A stretch of DNA of 64,000 nt, from contig NC_134662.1 of the NCBI RefSeq assembly GCF_030463565.1, forward strand, positions 4,999,001 through 5,063,000, given 5' to 3'. Under the pieces are notes generated by a model that saw only the letters and a list, made by a program, of their open reading frames with translations, ran no database searches and had not been told where the DNA came from. A program made the translations under genes and the position numbers. Positions 23,301 to 34,300 of the stretch are shown piece after piece. This DNA comes from Pelecanus crispus (Eukaryota > Chordata > Aves > Pelecaniformes > Pelecanidae). Positions within the stretch are counted from its first letter, which is position 1; the number at the start of each line of letters is the position of its first letter.

Positions 23301-25959
23301 CGGCAGCCGGTGCCTGTCCTGGCAGAGGTGCCGGTCTGCAGCCGGGGCTGGAGCAGGGCGGGATGCCCTGACCCGGGCTCTGCTCCGGAGGGGACGGGCT
23401 GAGACCCGGCGCCATGGACCCACTTCCACGCTGCCCCCAAGCCCTTGCCCGCGGCTCCTCGCCCCCAGCCCCGTTCTGCGTTCGGCCAGGGCCAGACCTG
23501 CCCCATGGCACAAGCTGGGCACGGCGGCGAGGGCACGGAGGGGTCCGGGCTGGGGGCTGCGGCACCCCCCTAGGGATGCAGGGGCTCTGCCCTGGCCAGG
23601 CCCAACTCCCTCCAAACCCGCCGGTAGGATGCATTGATTTTATTTTCTGTTTCCATGGCAACTGCCTCCTTCCCTTCCCCCTTCCGGCAGCCGGACCCGC
23701 TCCTTCGCCCTCCGGCAGCACCCAGCCCCGCAGCACCCACCCTCCACCGGGGACACGGGCGGCACAAGCACGGTCCCCTCCTCCCGACGCTCTCCCGGGT
23801 GGCAATGCCACCATCTCCGCATCCGCGGGCAGGGCCCAACCCTGCACCCTGGTGCCCGCCACGGCACCGGTGGGTGATTTTGGGGGAGCAGCCGGCAGCG
23901 CTGGCAGGGGACTGGGAGCGGGTGCGGGGGACACCAGCACCGGTCAGCCCCTCTCTGCCACCAGCAATAATTAGCAGCAGGGCCGGCAGGACGCCGTGCT
24001 GGTTCATTAGCCAGGGCGGTAATTGCCCCCCCGGCACTGCCCGCGGGGGGATGCCCAGCAGCATCTCCCGGTAGCAGAGCCAAGCTCATTACTGGCACGT
24101 CCCACCCCGACACCTGCTCACGGCCGCTGCGCCGTGTCCCCGGCACCCCCTGCGCAGCGGCACCGGCGGGGAGGCCACCGGCACCGCAGCGGCCTGTCCA
24201 TGAGCCCAGTGCCCTCACCCCTTTGGGAGGAAATGCTGGTTTGTGGCTTAAAATCAAGGCTATAAGGAGATAATTATAATTATAGCCTTTTATCCCCTTC
24301 CAGAGGCACGCACCCGTCGCCACCCTGCGCAGCTCCTTCCCAGCGCGGAGATGCCACCACATTGTTATTTAGCATTAATTACCGGCTGTGGCAAATCCTG
24401 CCCTCCCCGGCCCCCCTGGGACCCCCGGTCCCTCTGTGCAGGCAGGGGGAATAAAGGCAGAGGCGCTTCCCGGAGAACAGGAGGGCCCTGTGCCGGGCCG
24501 AGAGGCCGCGGCGTTGAATAACGCCTGTGCCGCATTCACCGGTAATCTCCAGTGTTTACACGGAACTGGAAATCAATCACCGCAAGTAATTAACGGCGAA
24601 GGGCACAACACCGGCTTCTTCTTCGGAAGCAGCTCCCGGCACCAGCCGGGGTTGCTCAGCAAAACTCACACGCCGGCACCACGCCGCACAAAAGGCACCG
24701 GCACCCGTTTCCTGCACCGCCGGCACGAGGTGGCCGCGCCGGCACAGGGCCAGCATCCCGGCGGCTCGTGGGTGGGAGCTCGGGCCCGGTGGGAGCGGGG
24801 GGCCTGGATCCGTGCCGGCGCCTGGTTTGGCACCAGCCTTTCTGTGAGCGCTTGGATAAAATGCAAAAGCCCCCCCGGCGGGCGGCTGAGTGCCGGGCTG
24901 GACGGCAGCCGGGAGCCAACGCCGCCAAGCCGCTCCCGGCACAGCCCGGCGCGAAACAGCTGCATTTACCGCCCGCCTCGTTCCTCGAGAGCGAGGAGGG
25001 TGAGGAAGATGCCGAGGCCAAAGAGCCCCCAGCCAGAGCTGCCCCCCCAGTTCCCCGCAGGCGGGAAGGGCTGGCGAGGCGGGGGGTCACCGGGGCGAGC
25101 GGGACGGTGCTGGCAGGCGCGGGCAGGTGGTGACACGGGTGGCGGTGGCACAAATGGCAGACCCGTCCTCGACGCGCGACCAGCCGAGGGGCTATTAAGG
25201 CTCCTGTGGTTTTTGACCCAATTTTTCAGGCGAAATTTGGGCGGGGGGGAGGAGAGAAGGGGAGGAAGGAGGAGGAAGATGGAGCGCATGGATGTGCAGC
25301 GGGCGCTGCTGCGTGTCACCGCGTGTCTGTGCATGCGTGGGCATAGACGTGTGTGCTCGCTGACACGCAGGTGCAGGCGTGTGCGCAGCCCCAGCCGGCC
25401 GGCCAGAGCCCCCGGAGCCACACGGCGAGGGGGAGGTGACAGCTTTGCAGCGCTCGGCGTGTTTTATTTTTGCTTGTGGCTGAGCGCAGGCAGCTTCGGC
25501 GCGGCCGCTGTGACTCACGCAGGCAGCCCAGCGCCCGGGGAGGGTTGGGAGGGCTGCGGAGCACCGCCGTGCCCTTGCCTTGCGTTGCCTTTCCCAGCAA
25601 AGCGGCCGCGGGGGCCGGCTGGGGACGCGGGACCACCGCGGGGCCAAGGCTTGGCAACGTCGCTGAGCATCAGGGCGCATCCGCAAAGACCCGGGGCCGT
25701 GGGCAAGCGTGGCGGCACCATACGCCTGCGAAGGAGAATTTTAAGCAGCTGCCGTGTTATACGTGTGCGTGTGGGGGGTGGTTTCTCCCCGCACAGCGGC
25801 TCCGGGCTCCCCGCGGCTCCCTCGCAGGCTCGGGGGGAGCTCAGCCCTGCCTGGCCGGCGTGCCCGCGGGAGAGCCGGCCCTGCCGTGCTGGCGAGAGGC
25901 AGCGGTGGTGGGGAGCCTGGGTTTCCCGGTGCTTTCTGCTGGTGACTTGCGTCGAGGGG
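20326..25959. other. Intergenic region between NCAN and NR2C2AP
   Basis: No exon was recognised on either strand. Open frames have no family motifs. There are AT-rich islands near 23620-23660, 24240-24300 and 24360-24390, and simple GC-rich DNA elsewhere. Confidence 0.55.
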
Positions 25960-27090
25960 GGTGCTGGGGTGCGCAGGGATGCTCCGGCGTGTAGGGATAC
26001 TGAAACATGCAGGGATGATGGAGCATGCAGGGATGCTGGGGTGTACGGGATGCTGGGATGTGCAGGGATGCTGGGCTGTACAGGATGCTGGGCTGTACAG
26101 GATGCTGGGATGTGCAGGATGCTGGGCTGTACAGGATGCTGGGATGTGCAGGATGCTGGAGTGTGCAGGGATGCTGGGATGTGCAAAGGTGCTGGAGCAT
26201 GCAGGGATGCTGGGGTGTACGGGATGCTGGGATGTGCAGGGATGCTGGGCTGTACAGGATGCTGGGCTGTACAGGATGCTGGGATGTGCAGGATGCTGGG
26301 CTGTACAGGATGCTGGGATGTGCAGGATGCTGGAGTGTGCAGGGATGCTGGGATGTGCAAAGGTGCTGGAGCATGCAGGGATGCTGGGGTGTACGGGATG
26401 CTGGGATGTGCAGGGATGCTGGGCTGTACAGGATGCTGGGCTGTACAGGATGCTGGGATGTGCAGGATGCTGGGCTGTACAGGATGCTGGGATGTGCAGG
26501 ATGCTGGAGTGTGCAGGGATGCTGGGATGTGCAAAGGTGCTGGAGCATGCAGGGATGCTGGGGAGTGCAGGGACACTGGGATGTGCAGGATGCTGGGATG
26601 TGCAGGGATGCTGGAGCATGCAGGGATGCCAGGATGTGCAGGACGCTGGGATATGAAGGATGCTGGGATGTGCAGGGATGCTGGAGCGTGCAGGATGCTG
26701 GGATGGGCAGGATGTCGGGATACGCAGGATGCCGGGATATGCGGGATGCTGGGATATGTGGGATGCTGGGATGTGCAGGATGCTGAGATGTGCAGGGATG
26801 CTGGGATGTGCAGGATGCTGGGCTGTACAGGATGCTGGTCTGTACAGGATGCTGGGATGTGCAGGATGCTGGGATGTGCAGGATGCCGGGATGTACAGGA
26901 TGCCGGGATGTACAGGGATGCTGGAGCGTGCAGGGATGCCAGGATGTTCAGGACACTGGGATATGAAGGATGCTGGGATGTGCAGGGATGCTGGGGCGTG
27001 CAGGACGCCGGGATGTGCAGGACGCCGGGATATGCAGGATGCTGGGATGTGCAGGATGCCGGGATGTGCAGGACGCCGGGCTGTGCCGGG
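25960..27090. repeat. GGGATGCTGGGATGTGCA minisatellite with 174-bp higher-order repeat
   Basis: Variants of a 15-17-bp unit (GGATGCTGGGATGTGCA) run for about 1.1 kb. From 26021 a 174-bp block starting GAGCATGCAGGG recurs at 26195, 26369 and 26543. Since 174 is 3 x 58, open frames on both strands persist through it and give repetitive Cys/Met/Gly/Asp-rich or Pro/Ser/His/Ala-rich products that are not genes. Confidence 0.96.
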
Positions 27091-27099
27091 ATCCCCCCC

Positions 27100-27548
27100 C
27101 CCCCCGCCCCCCCCGCCACCTCTCGCCGCTGCCACTTTGAGCCGCGCTCCGCCAGTGCCACCTACAGAGCCGGCCCAGGAGGGCACCCAGGCACCCCCCG
27201 CGCAGGGCCCGCCGGGGCCCCCTGGAGCCGGCCCGGGGTGGGGGGGGGACCCCGACCGCAGGGGCGTGCAGGGGCGGGGGGCAGCGGGGAGGGGGCGGGG
27301 GGGGCGAGGGCTTTGCAGGGGGGCGAAGCCCGGGGGCGCAGCACCCCGGGGAGGTGCTGGGCCCGGGGGGGGGGCTGCCGGGGGGGCTGCCCGGGGTGCT
27401 CCCCCCGGTGCTCCCCCCCTCCCCCCCCGCCGGGGGGGCTGCCGGGGCAGGGCGCTCCCGCAGCCCGGGCCGGCCGGGGCGGGGAGGGCGGGGCGCGGGG
27501 GGGGCGGTCCCGGGCCGCGGCTCCGCCGCTTCCTGCGCGGGGCGGGCG
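27100..27548 (+). promoter_or_regulatory. NR2C2AP: NR2C2AP CpG-island promoter and non-coding exon 1
   Basis: A CpG island ends in GCTTCCTGCGCGGGGCGGGC and a GTGAGT donor at 27549. The donor pairs in transcript order with the acceptor at 28820. The CCGCTTCCTG motif near 27525 is an ETS-type site typical of housekeeping starts. The exact start is unknown. Confidence 0.55.
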
Positions 27549-27599
27549 GTGAGTGCGGGGCGGCCGGGGGGCGCGGGGGGCGCGGGTGCTGGGGGCTGC

Positions 27600-28800
27600 G
27601 AGGGTTCCCACGGCTGCCAGGGGGTCCCCACTGCTTTCCCGGGGGTCCCCACTGCTCCCCGGGGGTCCCCACTGCTCCCTAGGGGTCCCCACGGCTGCCA
27701 GGGGGTTCCCACTGCTGCTCGGGGGTGCCCACTGCTGCTCGGGGGTGCCCACTGCTGCTCGGGGTCCTCAATGCTCCCCGGGGGTCCCCACTGCTGCTCG
27801 GGGGTCCCCATTGCTCCCCGGGGGTCCCCATTGCTCCCTAGGGGTCCCCACGGCTGCCAGGGGGTCCCCACTGCTGCTCGGGGGTCCCCACTGCTGCTCG
27901 GGGTCCTCAATGCTCCCCGGGGGTCCCCACTGCTGCTCGGGGGTCCCCATTGCTCCCCGGGGGTTCCCTAATGCTGCCCGGGGGTCCCCACTGCTGCCTG
28001 GGTGTCCCCATTGCTGCTCAGGGGTCCCTAATGCTCCCTGGAGGTCCCCATTGCTGCTAGGGGGTCCCCAGTGCCACCCAGGGGTCCCCATTGCTGCTCA
28101 GGTGTCCCCAATGCTGCTCAGGGGTCCCCAATGCTTCACGGGGGTCTCCAACGCTTCCCAGGGGTCCCCTTTGCTGCACAGAGGTCCCCATTGCTGCCTG
28201 CATGTCCCCATTGCTGCTCAGGGGTCCCCTTTGCTGCACAGAGGTCCCCATTGCTGCCTGCATGTCCCCATTGCTGCTCAGGGGTCCCCAATGCTGCCTG
28301 GGGGTCCCCATTGCTGCTCGGATGCTCTAATGCTGCTAGGTGTCCCCAGTGCTGTCCAGGGGTCCCCAATTCTGCTGGGCATTCCCAGTGCGGCCTGGGG
28401 GTCCCCAATGCTGCTCAGGGTGCCCCCAGTGCTGCTCGGGGGTCCCCAGTGCTGCTCAGGGTACCCCCAGTGCTGCTCAGGGGTCTCCAATGCTCCCTGG
28501 GGGTTCCCATTGCTGCTCAGATGCCTCTAATGCTGCTGGGCATCCCCAGTGCGGCCTGGGGGTCCCCAGTGCTGCTCAGGGTGCCCCCAGTGCTGCTCAA
28601 GGGTCCCCAGTGCTGCTTGGGGGTCCCCAGTGCTGCCAGAGCCCTCCCAGTGCTGCCAGGGTGTCCCCAATGCTGTGCGGGGGTTCCCGGTGCTGTCCGA
28701 GGGTCTCCATTGCCGCTCAGGGGTCCCCAATGTTGCCGGAGTGTCCCCAGTGCTGCCCAGGTGTCCCCATTGCTGCTGGGTGTCCCCGTTTTTGCCCCTC
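27600..28800. repeat. 20-bp minisatellite filling NR2C2AP intron 1
   Basis: About sixty copies of a unit near GGGGGTCCCCACTGCTGCTC, progressively diverged toward 28800 (CAGTGCTG variants). It occupies nearly all of the intron between the CpG-island exon and the coding start. Confidence 0.95.
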
Positions 28801-28841
28801 CTGACCCCGTCTCTCCACAGGCAGCACGGCCGCAGGCAGCG

Positions 28842-30200
28842 ATGCCCGTGGAGCCCCTGATCTGCGCCGACACGGCCACGCGGTGAGTCCCAGCCCCCCG
28901 AGGGGACGGCAGGCAGCGGGGTGCTGCGGCCACCACCCCCAGGCGGGTCCCTCCTGGGTGCCACGGGCCCTGCGGGGGACTCAAGTCCCATCGCTGACGC
29001 TGTCCCCGTCGTGTCCCCGGGACGGTGGCACGTGTCCCTGCAGGGTGAGCTCTGTGCTTAACCGGGATGCGAAGCAATTTGGGAAGAAGCACATGTTCGA
29101 CGGGAGCGAGGAGACGTGCTGGAACTCAGACCAGGTAGGGGGATGAGGACAGGGGAAGCAGGAGGGGTGGGACGGGAGCCGTGCACGGGACAAGAGCCAT
29201 TTCGGGGGACGGGAGCCACGCACACGGTGAACACCCCGCGCTCCCCGCCGTGACGGAGCCCCGGTGTCGTTCCTGCCTTCAGGGCACGTGCCAGTGGGTC
29301 ACCCTGGATTTCCCCCGCACCGTCAAGGTCTCGCAGCTCCACATCCAGTTCCAGGGGGGATTCTCCAGCCGGCTGTGCACGCTGGAAGGTGAGGAGCTGG
29401 TTTGGGGGTGTGGGGGTCCCTCTGCCTCTGTTTACCCACATCTGGATCCCACAACTGTTTGTTGCGAGGCCCAGAGGTGTTTGCCAGCCATTCCCCAAAC
29501 CCCAGAGGGGCTGAGGCTGTGGGCTGGAGCGGAGAGGGGTGGATAGCGAGGAGCTGGGGTTCTCCGCGACGCTTTGGGTGCAGATGGGAACCTGGTCCCT
29601 TAGATGGGCCCCTGCTCCCAGCCCCGCAGCAGAGATGGAGCAGCCGAGGCCGTGGCAGCCGTCGGAGGCTCCCCCAGCACCCGAGCCTCCGCGCGGCTGC
29701 CTCCACCTTCGCCTTCCGCAGGCTGCAGAGCAGGCGAAGAACTGGTGAAAATATCCGAGCTGTACCCCGAGGACATCAATGCCATGCAGATATCCTTTGC
29801 CACGTCGCGGGCTGGGCGGAACGGCTTGGTGGGTGGGTTCAGAGCCACCCGCGGCTGCGGAGGGGCAGGGGGGCGATGGCAGAGCTGCGGTTTAAGCGAC
29901 AGACGTGTGGGTGCCTGCTGGCACTTTGCTACCGCTAAAGCAACTCAGCGGAGCTGGAGCAAATCTGGACATCGCCGGCCACGGTACAGCGGGCTGCGAG
30001 CCCCACGTGGGCCCGCTCGGAGCAGGTCTCCCATGTGTCGTGGCGTGCCCCTGCCTATTTTTTCTCCTTTACGGGCCCCGCACAGATTCCAGGTGGAGGA
30101 GACGGTGCTGGATAAGCTGAAGATCACCTTTGGGAACAGCAGTGACTTCTTCGGGAGGATCGTGGTGTACCACCTCGGGGTGCTGGGGGAGCGGCTCTAG
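28842..30200 (+). CDS. NR2C2AP: Nuclear receptor 2C2-associated protein, complete
   Basis: Coding exons 28842-28882, 29044-29134, 29283-29388, 29722-29789 and 30084-30200 give 140 residues, against 139 in human as I recall it. Motifs in order: MPVEPLICADTATR, VSSVLNRDAKQFGKKHMFDG, EETCWNSDQGTCQWVTLDF, LHIQFQGGFSSR, SELYPEDINAMQ, LDKLKITFGNSSDFFGRIVV, YHLGVLGERL. It is a small discoidin/F5-8C-like beta-sandwich protein, known as a corepressor of TR4 (NR2C2) signalling. The last intron starts ATATCCTTT and ends AC. Any GT donor nearby would break the alignment to the family, which is gap-free across this junction. Confidence 0.95.
29790..30083 (+). other. NR2C2AP: AT-AC (U12-type) intron of NR2C2AP
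   Basis: The exon ends ATGCAG and the intron opens ATATCCTTT, the canonical U12 AT-AC donor. It closes with TCTCCTTTAC (branch-like, branch A at 30071), then GCAC at 30083, 12 nt from the branch A. The next exon starts AGATTCCAG in phase 0. Confidence 0.88.
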
Positions 30201-30429
30201 GGCAGCGGCGAGGGACAGCATGGGGGGCCGCTCCCCCCTCGCCTGCGCTCCCCCGTGGGGGCAAATGGGACAGCAAACCCTGCCAGCGGGGACACGCTGC
30301 CCCCAGTTGCACCCCAAGGCTCTGAGGGAACCCACACCCCTCGGGACGGCAGGGACAGAGGGACGCTAGTGGAGATCCACACACCGGAATTCCGAGCCTT
30401 TGGCGGGGCGCAGCCTGTGTAACCAGCCC

Positions 30430-30435
30430 AATAAA
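30430..30435 (+). terminator. NR2C2AP: Poly(A) signal, NR2C2AP
   Basis: AATAAA 230 bp after the stop codon. Confidence 0.8.
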
Positions 30436-30459
30436 CGGTGTCCCCGCTCCCTCCGGCTG

Positions 30460-31310
30460 CTCCTTGGGCAAGCGGCACCCCAGGACCGAGCCCTCCGGGG
30501 TTTGCCACGGCCGTGCCGGTGCATGGCTCGAGCAGGTGAGAGGAGAAGTGCCACCTCCACGTGCTGCGAGCTCTGGCTGTCTCTCACCTTTGCTATAACC
30601 ACCCCTGAACTCCTTGGAGCAGCTCTTTGCAGCCTGGCGGGGCTCCGGCTTGGGATCGCAGCGTGCCGGCTGTCAGCCGGAGCCGTGCCGTGTTCGTGGC
30701 TGGCCGGGTGATGCTTCCTGCGGGGTTTTGCTCCTGCCTATGGATATTTCCCTGGCTGGTTAGAGCGCTGCGTGCAGGGAGGGCTTGGCAGGTTTATGGG
30801 CTTAAGAGGGAGCTTCCCTCCTCAAAGAGACAGCTCTGGAGAGGAATGCCGGGGCACTGGGAGGGTGCAGGCCTTGAAGAGGTTGGTTGGCCCAGTTCCC
30901 CTCACAATTCCCCAGTAGCTGGTGCTGGGATTGGGGACTGGCAGCTGTGACAGGCTGAGGCAATGGACAAGGAAGGCTCCGCACGGCTGCTTTAGCGTTT
31001 ACTTCCATTAATGCGATACCTGAATGCACACGCGCACAAAGCAGCCGAGCCTGGACAGGGCAGAAATGCAGCTGCCGTGAGGAATGAGTGTCCCCGGGTG
31101 CAAGGCACTGTGGCCGTGCCACCCTCCGGGAGAGGCACAGGTCCACGGAGGGCAGGCAGTTCCTGGCTTCCTCCGCGTGCTCCTCGCCTGGAGCATCGCG
31201 CCGCTGCCCGTTTCGGGACGGCTGGGTGAGGCCGTGTTGGTCCCAGAGGAGAGCCCTGCGTCAGCCGGGAGAAGCGCTGGTGCTGCGGTGGTGCAGCGCG
31301 AGCTGCCGCG
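30460..31310. other. Spacer between convergent NR2C2AP and RFXANK
   Basis: No coding exon recognised. It should include the RFXANK 3' UTR, though I found no canonical leftward AATAAA. Confidence 0.5.
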
Positions 31311-34300
31311 TCACTGCAGCTCCTTTTTCTGAAATAGCCTGAGGATGTGATTTTCGATAACCTGTTGGACTAACGGAGAGGAGAGAAGTGAAACCCAGGG
31401 AAGCCAAGCCTGTGAGAAGCCAGTACTGCTGCGGGCAGGACCTGGTCACCATTTTGCTCCTGTTTTCCAGTGGGAGGTCGGAAAACCCCTTTCTCCGGGG
31501 GCCTGTCCCCATCTCCCCTGTCCCAGCCCTATCGCCAGCACAGCTCTGGTTTGGAGGGGGAGCAAGGGGAACAGGACTCATCTTGATTTCTCTGGCGCAG
31601 TTTCTCTGCATGGCAGAGCGGGGAGCTGTGGTGGAAGGTCAAAAAAAGCCCCGAGCAAGGCTGGAAGCTGGGAATTGCGTGGAGGCTTTTTGAGGAGGGA
31701 AGGCAGGGCTCCCTGCCAGGCACGGAGGGGACACTTGCCTTTCTTGTGTCCCAGGGCCACGGCCAGATCCATCGGGGTGTAGCCAGAATCTGCCTCCATC
31801 GTCAGGTCGGCGCCGCGAGCTGCAAGCAGGCAGTGGAGATCAGGGTGCGGTGCTCCCCTGCCGATGTGGTGTCCCCTCCGGGTCAGGCACAGGGCGAGGG
31901 GACCCCCAAAGGTGCCCGTCCTGGCTCAGCAGCCCCCCATGACACCCCGAGGCTGCTCAGTTTCTCCCCCCAGGCATGTCACACTCTCTCCCCGAGGCGG
32001 TTACCAACGAGCAGAGATCCGAGGCCAAGGACTAAATGCAGATCTTCCCCGTTACCTAGTAGGGCCTCGACACACTTGACGTGATTGCCGCGCACGGCGT
32101 AGAGCAGAGGAGTGCCGCCGTTCTGCAGGGAAAGGGAAGGGGCTGTGTCATTGCTGGCCTCGCACGGGGCCGTGCTCATGCACCTCCCGCTTCTCCCAGA
32201 GCGGTAGGTCCCCGACCTGCTGGGATCCCCTTTCCGCCCTCTCCCAGCTCGGGGCTGGGTGTTTTCTCGCAGAGCAGCTCTGCGCAGGTTTTATTCTCTG
32301 TATGCGATACAATAACTTTTAAATTGTGTAATTTTAAAGACAACCTTAAGTTCTGAGCGCCGTTTCCTTGCGGCTGGTAACATCACCAGTGTGAACAACT
32401 GAGGAAACCATTTAAAATTATTATCCAGATTAATTTCTCGTAACAACTGCATGAGCAGGCAAATGAGCGCTGCAAGCCTGGGAAACATCTAGGAGAAAGG
32501 CACTGCTGCTAACTCAGCCCAGAACGATGTGAACTCGCTGCTGCTTTTTAAAATGAGCTTTGCGGAGCCCCATCCGGGGCTGGGTGTCGCTCCCGGCACT
32601 GGCGCGGTCCCCACAGCAGCCTGCGCCCGGCGGCACTCACCCAGTCGTAGATGTTGATGTCCACGTTCCTCTCCAGCAGCATGATGACAATGTCGGTGTA
32701 GCCGCCCATGCTGGCCAGGGACAGGGCGCTCTCCCGCTCCTTCGCCAGCACGTGGGGGTCAGCGCCCTGGGGAAGGCACAGGCGTCAGCCCCGACAGGCG
32801 AAGGAGCCCTGCTGGGACCCAGGGTGCTCAGCACAGCCTTGCTGGGTACCCCAGGAGGGCTGAGCACAGAGCCAGGTCCTGACGGCCCGATGGGGTACAG
32901 ACAGCTCCCATGTGCCCAGTGACCTCTCCTTACCAAAGTCCCTACTGGGCATATTTTAATCATCATCAAACATCTCAGGTGAGGACTTAAAAGCCGTTCG
33001 CCAGTGTCAGAAACCAAGCCTGATGGTTCCTGTTACTCGGCCCTTTTCCCCATCGCCAGTAACGCTGTTACTGGTGCCGTCTAGATGCCCGTACAGCATC
33101 CACCATCTCTTTTGTTCCTGATTTACCTAGAAAACCTCCCTGTCCTCCAAGCCCTGCCAGCCATGGATCCCTCCTGGACTTCATTATAGCCTTTATCAAT
33201 GTATCACCTCGTTTATTTTGGGTTCTGTTTGTGTCTCTGGTAATGCATTGCAATTTTGCTGCTAATACAGTAACAGAGCCAGAGTTGGGCCAGTGCTTAT
33301 GTGGTGTGAGTGCTTGCTGGCCATTGGACACACATGGATGTGGGACGGAGCTTTGGGGAGCAGCTTGATCCGAAATGCAGGAGGACCTGGTTCTTGCTCA
33401 CCCCCAGACAGTCCTCGACTGCAAGCCCAGCACTCAAGGACGATGCAGCAATGAGTTCATTAACTACAACGATACCTTGGCGAGCACATTTGCTGGCGGA
33501 TTACAGGGCCCAAGTGATAAGCCTGATCTCAAATTACCAATAAGCAGATACTTAATTACAAACAGTTATTGCTAGCTGTGAGATAAGGTTCTTCATGCTC
33601 CTGACTTAGCTCACAGCCCAATGGGGAGTAGGATCCGACAGCATCTGAGCCGTTAGCTCTGCAAACGTGTCCTGTTTGGTGCCATGGGGAAGATTGGCTG
33701 AGATGGTACCAGAATGGTGCTGGGCAATTTGGCAGGCACCGGGATTGGAGCTGGGAAGTCTCCTGTTCACGAGGTGCTGCGTGAGCCCAATGGCCTTACC
33801 CATTCCAGCAGGTGACGGACCGTTTCGATCTCTCCGAAGGCTGCAGCCCAGATCAGCGGCGTGAAACCTCTCTCATCAGGTTTATTTACCAAGTTCTCAC
33901 CTGCACAAACATGGATGAGACATCGTAAATAGGAAGGGTAAAGGCCCCACTTCTGCTCCCTGTCCCCCCAATGAAGGCTGTAAAACTAAGCCAAGGGTTT
34001 ATCAAAAGGTGTGCTGGCCGGACTCTGCACGCTCTGGGGTAAGAACCCAAAGGAATAGCCGCGTACCTTTCTGAAGGTGCTCTTTCAGCTGGCTGAGCTC
34101 TCCTTGGGCAGCAAGCTGGTGGATGGACAATGCTGTGGGACAGAAAGAATTCACCCATCAGGACAAACTTTCCCCAGCTCTGCACCCACCATCTGTATGT
34201 GGGTCCCCGCAAGTCTGAGCCCCCAAAAAACCCAGTGGGTAACTGACACCCTTCTGCCGTACAGCGGTGGGGACAGCCAGGCATGGCGAGTGCTGAGAGC

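Noticed and set aside
24388-27552. A 1054-codon open frame on the + strand
   Set aside because: It runs through the 174-bp higher-order minisatellite and flanking GC-rich DNA, with no domain and no stable composition. The minus strand is equally open.
27553-28530. A 325-codon frame over NR2C2AP intron 1
   Set aside because: It is the 20-bp array read through. The true NR2C2AP start is at 28842.
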